Part shown: in pieces, positions 1-8,747 of the stretch
Layout: every line of letters begins with the position of its first letter
How positions within the stretch are numbered: the first letter of the stretch is position 1
Source: Pseudomonadota bacterium
Lineage (GTDB): Bacteria; Pseudomonadota; Gammaproteobacteria; Burkholderiales; Thiobacillaceae
Assembly (NCBI GenBank): GCA_030836725.1
Contig: JAUPLV010000087.1
Location: 1 to 8,747, forward strand
Direction: 5' to 3'
Length of the DNA: 8,747 bases
Translations under genes and position numbers: made by a program
The notes under the pieces: model-generated
What the model was told of the DNA's origin: nothing
What the model saw: the letters and a program-made list of their open reading frames with translations, nothing else
Database searches by the model: none

Positions 1-1
1 G

Positions 2-2488
2 CAGCTCGGCGACAAAAACCCGATCCTGTCGATCCACGACGTCGGCGCCGGCGGCCTGTCGAACGCGCTGCCCGAACTGGTGCACGGCGGCGGCCGCGGC
101 GGCCGCTTCGAGCTGCGCGCCGCGCCGTCGGAAGAATCCGGCATGTCGCCGCGCGAAATCTGGTGCAACGAGGCGCAGGAGCGCTACGTGCTGGCGATCC
201 CGCCGCAGCGCCTGGACGAATTCCGCGGCCTCTGCGAACGCGAGCGCTGCCCGTTCGCGGTGCTGGGCGAGGCGACCGAGGACAACCACCTGCTGGTGAC
301 CGACAGCCATTTCCAGAATGCGCCGGTGGACGTGAGCCTGGATGTGATCCTCGGCAAGCCGCCGAAGATGACGCGCGATGTCGCGCATCGGGCCAGCGTG
401 CCGGCGCCGCTGACGCTGGACGGTATCGACCTCAAGGATGCCGCTTACCGCGTGCTGGCGATGCCCGGCGTGGCGTCGAAGATGTTCCTGATTTCAATCG
501 GCGACCGCACCGTCGGCGGCTTGACCGCGCGCGACCAGTGCGTGGGGCCGTGGCAGGTTCCGGTGGCCGATTGCGCGATCACGCTGGCGGGTTATCAGAC
601 CACACAGGGCGAGGTGTTTTCCATCGGCGAGAAAGCCCCGCTGGCCCTGATCGATGCGCCCGCATCGGGGCGCATGGCGATCGTCGAGGCAATCACCAAC
701 CTGGCCGCCGCGCGCGTGGAAGGCCTCGCCGAGGTGAAGCTGTCGGCCAACTGGATGGCGCCGGCCGGCCATCCCGGCGAGGATGCCGCACTGTTCGATA
801 CCGTGGCGGCAGTTTCGAATTATTGCCAGGCGCTGGGCGTTTCCATCCCGGTCGGCAAAGATTCGATGAGCATGAAATCGGTGTGGCAGGACGGCGGCGA
901 GAAGAAGGCGGTGACCTCGCCGATCTCGCTGGTGATTTCGGCCTTCGCCAACACCCCCGATGCGACGCGGCACCTGACGCCGCAACTGCGCGCCGATGCC
1001 GGCGACACCGACCTCGTCCTGATCGACCTGGGGCTGGGAAGGAACCGCCTTGGCGCATCGAGCTTTGCGCAGGCATACAAGCAGATGGGCGACGACTGCC
1101 CGGATGCGCCGGAGTCCGCTGCGCTCATCGCGTTCTTCGACACCGTGCAGGCGCTGAACGTGGCCGGCAAGCTGCTGGCCTATCACGACCGTTCCGACGG
1201 CGGCCTGTTCGCGGCGCTGGCCGAAATGGCATTTGCCGGTCACTGCGGGGTGGATCTGGACCTCGATGAACTATGCCTCGACCAGATCCGCCGCGAGGTC
1301 GAGGATGAAGGCCGGCCGGAACCGGAAGCACCGGGCGAAGCCGGATATTCCGCGCGCATTTTCAATGTGCTGTTCAACGAGGAAGCCGGCGCGGTGCTGC
1401 AAGTGCGGCGCGGCGACACCCAGGCGGTGATGCAGGCCTTCATGGATGCCGGCCTGCGCGGCGAATTCCATGTGATCGGCCAGCCCAATGCCAGTGACCG
1501 CGTGCGCATGCTGCGCAGCGACCGGGTGTTTTTCGACGAGGCGCGCGCCGACCTGCAAGGCGCCTGGGCGCGCACCAGCCACGAAATGGCGAAGCTGCGC
1601 GACAACCCGGCGTGCGCCGGGCAGGAATTCGCGCGCATCGCCGACGCCTCCGACCCCGGCCTGCGCTATGCGCCGGGCTTCGACGTCGACGAGGATATCG
1701 CCGCGCCGTTCATCGCGACCGGCAAGCGTCCGCGCGTGGCGGTGCTGCGCGAGCAGGGCGTCAACGGCCAGGTCGAGATGGCCGCGGCCTTCGATGCCGC
1801 CGGCTTTGCGACGGTCGACGTGCACATGAGCGACATCCTCTCCGGGCGGGTGAGCCTCGGCGATTTCACCGGGCTGGCCGCATGCGGCGGTTTCAGCTAC
1901 GGCGACGTTCTCGGCGCGGGCGGCGGCTGGGCCAAGTCGATTTTGTTCAATCCGCGCGCGCGCGACCAGTTCTCGGCATTCTTCGAACGCGCCGACACTT
2001 TCGCGCTGGGCGTCTGCAACGGCTGCCAGATGATGAGCCAGCTGCATGACCTGATTCCGGGCGCGGCCGCCTGGCCGCGGTTCGAGCGCAACCTGTCGGA
2101 GCAGTTCGAGGCACGTTTCGCGCAGGTGGAGGTGCTGGACTCGCCGTCGATCTTCTTCGCCGGAATGACCGGCTCGGTGATGCCGATCGCGGTCTCGCAC
2201 GGCGAAGGCCGGGTCGCTTTCCGCGACGCCGCGCATGCCGCGCTGGCGCAGCCCATGCTGCGTTACGTCGATCATTACGGCGTGCCGACCGAGACCTATC
2301 CGCTCAATCCCAACGGCTCGCCCGGCGGACTGACCGGGTTCACCACCGCGGACGGCCGTTTCAGCATCCTGATGCCGCATCCCGAGCGGGTTTTCCGCGG
2401 CGCGCAACTGTCATGGAAACCGGATGGAATGAGCGGCGCGGCCCCCTGGCTGCGGATGTTCCGCAACGCGCGGCGCGCGGTTGGGTGA
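2..2488 (+). CDS. purL: Phosphoribosylformylglycinamidine synthase, 3' part (5' end outside window)
   Basis: Partial gene, open from the left edge. It catalyses the ATP- and glutamine-dependent conversion of FGAR to FGAM, the fourth step of purine synthesis, in the cytoplasm. The window encodes 828 residues; the single-chain E. coli enzyme has about 1295, so roughly 470 N-terminal residues are missing. Visible in order: the end of the first AIRS-like half (SIHDVGAGGLSNALPE, then IWCNEAQERY), the second AIRS-like half (VGKDSMSMK, and YHDRSDGGLFAALAEMAF near 1180-1240), and a C-terminal class I glutamine amidotransferase domain from about 1729. That domain has the nucleophile motif GVCNGCQ (Cys codon 2015-2017), VSHGEGR, and the MPHPER motif with the His and Glu of the triad (codons 2378-2380 and 2384-2386). 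This is the large fused proteobacterial form, not the small PurL that works with PurQ and PurS. All visible catalytic motifs are intact and there is no frameshift. An in-frame GTG at 80 is internal, not a start, because the homology continues upstream of it. Confidence 0.97.
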   Translation, partial: QLGDKNPILSIHDVGAGGLSNALPELVHGGGRGGRFELRAAPSEESGMSPREIWCNEAQERYVLAIPPQRLDEFRGLCERERCPFAVLGEATEDNHLLVTDSHFQNAPVDVSLDVILGKPPKMTRDVAHRASVPAPLTLDGIDLKDAAYRVLAMPGVASKMFLISIGDRTVGGLTARDQCVGPWQVPVADCAITLAGYQTTQGEVFSIGEKAPLALIDAPASGRMAIVEAITNLAAARVEGLAEVKLSANWMAPAGHPGEDAALFDTVAAVSNYCQALGVSIPVGKDSMSMKSVWQDGGEKKAVTSPISLVISAFANTPDATRHLTPQLRADAGDTDLVLIDLGLGRNRLGASSFAQAYKQMGDDCPDAPESAALIAFFDTVQALNVAGKLLAYHDRSDGGLFAALAEMAFAGHCGVDLDLDELCLDQIRREVEDEGRPEPEAPGEAGYSARIFNVLFNEEAGAVLQVRRGDTQAVMQAFMDAGLRGEFHVIGQPNASDRVRMLRSDRVFFDEARADLQGAWARTSHEMAKLRDNPACAGQEFARIADASDPGLRYAPGFDVDEDIAAPFIATGKRPRVAVLREQGVNGQVEMAAAFDAAGFATVDVHMSDILSGRVSLGDFTGLAACGGFSYGDVLGAGGGWAKSILFNPRARDQFSAFFERADTFALGVCNGCQMMSQLHDLIPGAAAWPRFERNLSEQFEARFAQVEVLDSPSIFFAGMTGSVMPIAVSHGEGRVAFRDAAHAALAQPMLRYVDHYGVPTETYPLNPNGSPGGLTGFTTADGRFSILMPHPERVFRGAQLSWKPDGMSGAAPWLRMFRNARRAVG

Positions 2489-2567
2489 TGCGCGCCGACT
2501 ATGCGAAAATGACAGACTTTGCCGCACCCCGTCCCGCTACTGCGCCGGGCTCCGATTCCCAATAGCC

Positions 2568-5387
<2,820 letters not shown>

Positions 5388-5401
5388 ATACGGCGGAGCG
5401 A

Positions 5402-5965
5402 ATGGACCTCTCTCCCGACCCGGCGCAGCCCGGGCGGCGCGGCCTGCTCGTTTCCATCGTCGTCAATGGAGTGCTGCTGCTGCTGGCGGCCGGGCTGGGG
5501 CTGTATGCCTTCATGCTCAACGTCGATCTCGGCGAGGTCAAGCGGCGCCTGTCCAGGGAAGTTGAAAACCATCAGCAGACCGAGCGCTACCTGATCGAGA
5601 CGCGCAACCAGCTGACCGAGACCCTGCGTGAAATCGAACAGCTGAAAGCCCAGCTGACCTTCAAGGAATCTGACTTCCAGGCGGCCGTGTCATCCAATCC
5701 GCCGTTGCCGGTGGTGGTCGGTTTTCGTTCGTCGATGCTGGGCAGAGGGCTGGTCGCGGTGATCGAAAACACCAGCGACCGCTACCTGACCGTGGTGCTT
5801 TCGGTGCGCAATCCCACGCTGTCGATCGTCAAGCGGTTTAATCTCGAACTGGATCCCCGATCCAGCACCGATTTTGGCCATTTCGAGGGCTGGCAGTTCG
5901 CCTCGGGGGATGAAGTAACCGTCTTCAACGACGATTTCAGCGCGCTGAAAATCGTGGTGCCGTGA
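5402..5965 (+). CDS. Hypothetical membrane-anchored coiled-coil protein
   Basis: A 187-residue protein that I do not recognise. Residues 11-13 (GRR) precede one hydrophobic segment at about 14-38 (rich in L, V, A and G), which suggests an inner-membrane anchor with the N-terminus in the cytoplasm and the rest in the periplasm. Residues about 43-92 are charged and heptad-like (LSREVENHQQTERYLIETRN and on), probably a coiled coil. Residues about 103-187 alternate hydrophobic and polar residues like beta strands (GLVAVIENTSDRYLTVVLSV, then FEGWQFASGDEVTVFNDDF). GGAG at 5395-5398 lies three bases before ATG 5402. An in-frame GTG at 5384 would overlap the ppc stop (GTGA) and add six residues, VNTAER; either start is possible. 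It lies 14 bases after ppc, so it is probably co-transcribed with it. Base composition and the one-membrane, coiled-coil, beta-rich architecture support a real gene; its function is unknown. Confidence 0.82.
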   Translation: MDLSPDPAQPGRRGLLVSIVVNGVLLLLAAGLGLYAFMLNVDLGEVKRRLSREVENHQQTERYLIETRNQLTETLREIEQLKAQLTFKESDFQAAVSSNPPLPVVVGFRSSMLGRGLVAVIENTSDRYLTVVLSVRNPTLSIVKRFNLELDPRSSTDFGHFEGWQFASGDEVTVFNDDFSALKIVVP

Positions 5966-5993
5966 CCGGCCCGCCAACCAGGAATGCAGCCCG

Positions 5994-6005
5994 CCAGCGC
6001 GCTGG
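5994..6005. repeat. 12-base GC-rich palindrome between hypothetical gene and hemN
   Basis: CCAGCGCGCTGG is a perfect palindrome 28 bases after the stop of the small membrane gene. As RNA it could form only a 4-bp stem with a 4-base loop, and it is followed by ATTTC rather than a run of T. It could be a weak terminator, but nothing else supports a function. Confidence 0.3.
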
Positions 6006-6020
6006 ATTTCAGTTCTTCGC

Positions 6021-6029
6021 TGTGATAAT
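6021..6029 (+). promoter_or_regulatory. Possible extended -10 promoter for hemN
   Basis: TGTGATAAT matches the extended -10 pattern TGn followed by GATAAT (5 of 6 to TATAAT). It lies 33 bases before the hemN ATG, so transcription would start near 6036 with a short leader. No good -35 box is visible at the right distance, which is tolerated by extended -10 promoters. The local AT-rich stretch stands out from the GC-rich surroundings. I saw no convincing Fnr-type TTGAT-N4-ATCAA site, although hemN is often controlled by oxygen in other bacteria. Confidence 0.35.
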
Positions 6030-6062
6030 AAGGCTATTGCCATCTGTTATGAGACTGCCCAC

Positions 6063-7433
6063 ATGACCTCGACCACCCTGGAACTGCTCCAGAAATACAG
6101 CATGCCCGGCCCGCGCTACACCTCCTATCCCACCGCGCCGTATTTCCACACCGGTTTTGGCGAGGCGGACTGGGCCGAGGCGCTGGCCGCGCCGGCGCCC
6201 GATCGCGAGTTGTCGCTGTATGCCCACATTCCGTTCTGCGATTCGCTTTGCCACTACTGCGGCTGCAACATGGTGGCGACACGCGACTACAGCAAGACCC
6301 AGCCCTATCTGGCGATGCTCGACCGCGAAATGGCGCACACCGCGAAGCGGGTCGACCCGAAGCGCGTGGCGCACCAGCTGCACTGGGGCGGCGGCACCCC
6401 GACCTATCTGAATCCCGACGACATCCGCCGGCTGATGGCGATGATGCGGCAGTATTTCAACGTCGCCCCCGATGCCGAAATCAGCTGCGAGGCCGACCCG
6501 CGCGACCTGACGCGCGAGCACCTGGTGGCGTTGCGCGAATGCGGTTTCAACCGCGTGTCGTTCGGCGTGCAGGACATGGATCCGGCCGTGCAGCAGGCGG
6601 TCAACCGCGTCCAGTCCGAGGAACTGATCCGCCAGGTCATCGACTGGTCGCGCGAACTGGGTTTTTCCAGCATCAACCTCGACCTGATCGTCGGCCTGCC
6701 GAAGCAAACGGTCGAAAGCTTCAGCCGCACCCTCGAACGGGTGGTGGCGTGGTCGCCCGACCGGCTGGCGGTGTTTGCCTATGCCCACGTGCCGTGGCTT
6801 AAAAAGCACCAGCTTCTGATCAAGGATGCCGACCTGCCCGATTCGGCCGCCCGCCTGGGCCTGCAGCAGGCGGTGAACGAGGCGCTGGGCGCGGCGGGCT
6901 ACGTCAACATCGGCCTCGATCACTTCGCCCGCCCCGACGACGAACTGGTGCGCGCGCAGCAGAACAAGACCCTGTGGCGCAACTTCCAGGGCTACACCAC
7001 GCACAAGGATAGCGACATCCTCGCCTTCGGCGCCTCCAGCATCAGCCAGACCGCCGACGTCTACATGCAGAACGAAAAGAACCTCAAGCGCTATCAGGAG
7101 CGCGTCGCCGCAACCGGCTTCGCCGTCGAGCGCGGCATCAAGCTGAATCGCGACGACCAGGTCCGGCGCGATGCCATCACCCGCGTGATGTGCGATCTCG
7201 AACTCGACTTCGCCGCTTTCGGCAAGGAATGGGACATCGCGTTCGGCGACTATTTCGCCGATGCGCTGACCGGCTTGCGCCCGCTGGCCGACGACGGGCT
7301 GGTGAAAATCGAAGCGGACCGGATCAGCGTCACCCCGACGGGCCGCCTGTTCCTGCGCAACATCGGCATGTGTTTCGACCGCTACCTCAAGGAAACCTCC
7401 AGCGACAAGCCGCGCTATTCGAAAACGGCCTGA
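6063..7433 (+). CDS. hemN: Oxygen-independent coproporphyrinogen III oxidase (radical SAM)
   Basis: Cytoplasmic radical SAM enzyme that decarboxylates two propionate side chains of coproporphyrinogen III to give protoporphyrinogen IX without oxygen, in heme synthesis. It is 456 residues, almost the same as E. coli HemN (457). The N-terminal RYTSYPTAPYFH (residues 18-29) is typical of true HemN. The iron-sulfur motif CDSLCHYCGC has Cys59, 63 and 66 for the 4Fe-4S cluster and the additional HemN-type Cys68, with Tyr53 just upstream. HWGGGTPTYLNPDD (107-120) is the SAM-binding glycine motif, followed by SFGVQDMDPAVQQAVNRVQ and INLDLIVGLPKQT. The C-terminal HemN domain (GASSISQTADVYMQNEKN onward) is complete. 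The RYTSYPTA start and the CxxxCxxCxC motif argue for HemN rather than the HemW-like paralogs. The ATG at 6063 has only a weak GAGA at 6051-6054 as a ribosome binding site. A 97-base gap separates it from the gene upstream, so it may have its own promoter. Confidence 0.96.
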   Translation: MTSTTLELLQKYSMPGPRYTSYPTAPYFHTGFGEADWAEALAAPAPDRELSLYAHIPFCDSLCHYCGCNMVATRDYSKTQPYLAMLDREMAHTAKRVDPKRVAHQLHWGGGTPTYLNPDDIRRLMAMMRQYFNVAPDAEISCEADPRDLTREHLVALRECGFNRVSFGVQDMDPAVQQAVNRVQSEELIRQVIDWSRELGFSSINLDLIVGLPKQTVESFSRTLERVVAWSPDRLAVFAYAHVPWLKKHQLLIKDADLPDSAARLGLQQAVNEALGAAGYVNIGLDHFARPDDELVRAQQNKTLWRNFQGYTTHKDSDILAFGASSISQTADVYMQNEKNLKRYQERVAATGFAVERGIKLNRDDQVRRDAITRVMCDLELDFAAFGKEWDIAFGDYFADALTGLRPLADDGLVKIEADRISVTPTGRLFLRNIGMCFDRYLKETSSDKPRYSKTA

Positions 7434-7482
7434 AACGGGTCAAAGCTATAGCAGGGCGCGTTTTGGGCCAAGGGCAGCAGCC

Positions 7483-7546
7483 GCCCAACAGCCCAACAGC
7501 CCAACAGCCCAACAGCCCAACAGCCCAACAGCCCAACAGCCCATCA
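7483..7546. repeat. Octanucleotide tandem repeat, (GCCCAACA)7 plus one degenerate copy
   Basis: Seven perfect head-to-tail copies of GCCCAACA fill 7483-7538; an eighth copy at 7539-7546 has one change (GCCCATCA). The tract starts 49 bases after the hemN stop and ends 138 bases before the first CRISPR repeat. It lies outside any supported gene; open frames running through it on either strand have low-complexity translations and no homology signal. A perfect 8-base array of this kind is expected to change copy number by replication slippage. Whether it has any role (spacing, protein binding) cannot be told from the sequence. Confidence 0.97.
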
Positions 7547-7634
7547 GCGTAGTGGGCATGGTGCGAACAGAACGGATTCCAGCTGCCGAAGCCATGGCTA
7601 GATGGCATGTGCGGTTGCTATTTCTTATAGACAG
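7547..7634. other. Non-coding spacer left of the CRISPR array
   Basis: No gene is supported here. It contains a perfect 10-base palindrome AGCCATGGCT (7590-7599) and a short AT-rich stretch, TTGCTATTTCTTATAG (7615-7630), which could hold a -10-like TATAGA (7626-7631) but has no matching -35. This stretch and the hairpins after it are the only candidates in the window for a CRISPR leader. Together with the tandem repeat and hairpins, it makes up the 251-base gap between hemN and the array. Confidence 0.5.
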
Positions 7635-7649
7635 GCCGCCGAAGGCGGC
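7635..7649. repeat. Short GC hairpin next to the array
   Basis: GCCGCC (7635-7640) and GGCGGC (7644-7649) form a perfect 6-bp stem around a GAA loop. It lies one base left of the larger hairpin that touches the array, so the two form a tandem pair of stem-loops. No T-run follows on either strand, so it is not a classic rho-independent terminator. It may be part of a REP-like element or of a structured RNA. Confidence 0.75.
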
Positions 7650-7650
7650 T

Positions 7651-7688
7651 CAACTTCACCGAGGGGCTTCAGCCCCTCGGTGAAGTTG
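7651..7688. repeat. Perfect 17-bp hairpin overlapping the first CRISPR repeat
   Basis: The left arm CAACTTCACCGAGGGGC (7651-7667) and the right arm GCCCCTCGGTGAAGTTG (7672-7688) are exact reverse complements around a TTCA loop (7668-7671). The last four bases of the right arm (GTTG, 7685-7688) are also the first four bases of CRISPR repeat 1. There is no T-run after it on either strand. A stem this long and perfect would be very stable in RNA and could stop or slow transcription from hemN into the array. It may also be a REP-type element with a GGGGCTTCAGCCCC core. Which of these applies is inference. Confidence 0.9.
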
Positions 7689-8747
7689 TAGCTCCCTCTC
7701 TCACCCCGGAAAGCTACAATACACGGCTTGCAGTGCGTGCTGAAAGCTGCGTTGTAGCTCCCTCTCTCACCCCGGAAAGCTACAATTATGGCCACGCCCT
7801 CCATGTCGGTTCCGGCGTTGTAGCTCCCTCTCTCACCCCGGAAAGCTACAATCCGTCGACTGGAAGAGCCGGGTGCGCGAGCGTTGTAGCTCCCTCTCTC
7901 ACCCCGGAAAGCTACAATGCGGGGTGGCGCTTTGCGCGGCCTTGGTGTGTTGTAGCTCCCTCTCTCACCCCGGAAAGCTACAATAGCCACTTGCCGTCCT
8001 GGTATTGCTTGTACGTTGTAGCTCCCTCTCTCACCCCGGAAAGCTACAATGCCGCGAGTGGTCAGCGTGCCGTCGAGTTGGTTGTAGCTCCCTCTCTCAC
8101 CCCGGAAAGCTACAATAAGCGTCTCGCTCATTTCGCCACCTTCGCAGTTGTAGCTCCCTCTCTCACCCCGGAAAGCTACAATTTGAATCACGCACAGGTG
8201 ATAGGAAAGTGAGTTGTAGCTCCCTCTCTCACCCCGGAAAGCTACAATCGAACTCGTCCGCGTCCTGCACCAGCACGGGTTGTAGCTCCCTCTCTCACCC
8301 CGGAAAGCTACAATCGATGCCCGCTCAATAATGAAGCCCTAACGGTTGTAGCTCCCTCTCTCACCCCGGAAAGCTACAATACGGCAGTTCTCGCCATTCA
8401 TTCCCGACTAGTTGTAGCTCCCTCTCTCACCCCGGAAAGCTACAATGGACATGGAGGAGCGGGACACGCAGATTTTGTTGTAGCTCCCTCTCTCACCCCG
8501 GAAAGCTACAATGGCGGTGGCTCGCTGTATATTTGCAAGGGCGTTGTAGCTCCCTCTCTCACCCCGGAAAGCTACAATGTGCAGCCGGTAATGAACATGC
8601 ACCGCGCCGTTGTAGCTCCCTCTCTCACCCCGGAAAGCTACAATAGCGCATGGTGCCGGTGTTGCCTTCGGCCAGGTTGTAGCTCCCTCTCTCACCCCGG
8701 AAAGCTACAATACGATGTTGTTTTAACCAGTTCCATGTCGGGTTGTA
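7685..8747 (+). CRISPR. CRISPR array, type II-C-like repeat, 16 complete repeats, truncated by the window edge
   Basis: The 36-base repeat begins GTTGTAGCTCCC and ends AAGCTACAAT. Complete copies start at 7685, 7751, 7817, 7883, 7949, 8015, 8081, 8147, 8213, 8279, 8345, 8411, 8477, 8543, 8609 and 8676; the first 6 bases of a 17th are at 8742-8747. All complete copies look identical. Fifteen of the 16 spacers are 30 bases; the one at 8645-8675 is 31. All spacers differ. The repeat ends form an 8-bp inverted pair, TTGTAGCT and AGCTACAA. Its length and both ends match the Neisseria meningitidis type II-C repeat as I remember it (about 29 of 36 identical), and that match sets the + orientation. 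In such systems Cas9 with tracrRNA and RNase III processes or uses crRNAs with spacer 5' and repeat 3'. No cas1, cas2, cas9 or anti-repeat is in the window, so the type comes from the repeat alone. Open frames running through the array are artefacts of the 66-base period. Confidence 0.98.
7712..7720 (+). promoter_or_regulatory. Possible -10 element at the 3' end of each CRISPR repeat (first copy given)
   Basis: Every repeat ends in TACAAT (first copy 7715-7720), a 5 of 6 match to the -10 consensus. In Neisseria meningitidis the same place in the repeat carries an extended -10, TGCTACAAT, and crRNA transcription starts inside each spacer. Here the bases before TACAAT are AGC rather than TGC, so the extended TG is lost, and no good -35 is visible in the repeat (CTCCCT at the expected distance). 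Repeat-borne promoters are therefore possible but would be weaker than in Neisseria. Confidence 0.35.

Noticed and set aside
1271..2407. 378-residue minus-strand open frame across purL
   Set aside because: It is antisense to the conserved glutaminase region of purL and shows only GC-driven composition.
2481..2509. Promoter for ppc: TTGGGT, 17 bases, GAAAAT
   Set aside because: Only 3 of 6 and 4 of 6 matches to the consensus boxes, and the -35 overlaps the purL stop; too weak to annotate.
7440..7455. Possible degenerate CRISPR repeat end, GTCAAAGCTATAGCAG
   Set aside because: It shares only AAAGCTA with the repeat 3' end and lies more than 230 bases from the array with no repeat start before it; it is better seen as chance, including its own GCTATAGC palindrome.
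7387..7608. Minus-strand frame with an LLGCWAVG repeat, and plus-strand frame with NSPTAQQP repeats across the tandem repeat
   Set aside because: Low-complexity translation of the 8-base repeat with no start context or homology; it overlaps the end of hemN.
7434..7684. tracrRNA anti-repeat in the flank of the array
   Set aside because: I looked on both strands for a stretch pairing with the repeat start (such as GTGAGAGAGGGAGC) and found none outside the array; at most GCTA at 7617-7620 pairs.
7635..7688. Rho-independent terminator for hemN
   Set aside because: The two hairpins are strong, but neither is followed by a T-run on either strand and they lie over 200 bases after the hemN stop, so they are listed as inverted repeats only.
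7625..8212. Long open frames through the array, with repeated peptides such as IVAFRGERGSYN (minus strand) and VVAPSLTPESYN (plus strand)
   Set aside because: The 66-base period is a multiple of three and the repeat lacks stops in these frames, so the frames stay open by chance. They are translations of CRISPR repeats and spacers, not a repeat protein.

Overview
The window looks like chromosomal DNA from a GC-rich proteobacterium. A betaproteobacterium is the best guess, because the CRISPR repeat closely resembles the one I remember from Neisseria type II-C arrays and because the housekeeping proteins look proteobacterial. That placement is inference; no rRNA or other marker gene is present.

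Layout, all genes on the + strand. Positions 2-2488 hold the 3' two-thirds of purL (purine synthesis). Positions 2568-5387 hold a complete ppc (phosphoenolpyruvate carboxylase). Positions 5402-5965 hold a small unrecognised gene for a protein with one membrane anchor, a coiled coil and a C-terminal beta-rich part. It starts next to, or overlapping, the ppc stop. After a 97-base gap with a possible extended -10 promoter comes hemN (6063-7433), the oxygen-independent coproporphyrinogen III oxidase of heme synthesis. These are ordinary core-metabolism genes (purines, anaplerosis, heme) and nothing suggests that they act together as a system.

Positions 7434-7684 are non-coding but structured. They hold an 8-base tandem repeat (7 perfect copies plus one degenerate), a 10-base palindrome, a short GC-rich hairpin and a perfect 17-bp hairpin whose right arm runs into the first CRISPR repeat. 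From 7685 to the right edge lies a CRISPR array: 16 complete identical 36-base repeats, the first 6 bases of a 17th, and 16 spacers (fifteen of 30 bases, one of 31). The repeat is type II-C (Cas9) in character and is oriented for reading on the + strand. No cas gene and no convincing tracrRNA anti-repeat lie in the window; if the system is complete they should be to the right of the array or elsewhere.

The most interesting part is the left boundary of the array: the hairpin fused to the first repeat, the tandem repeat behind it, and a tracrRNA-tail-like arrangement without an anti-repeat.
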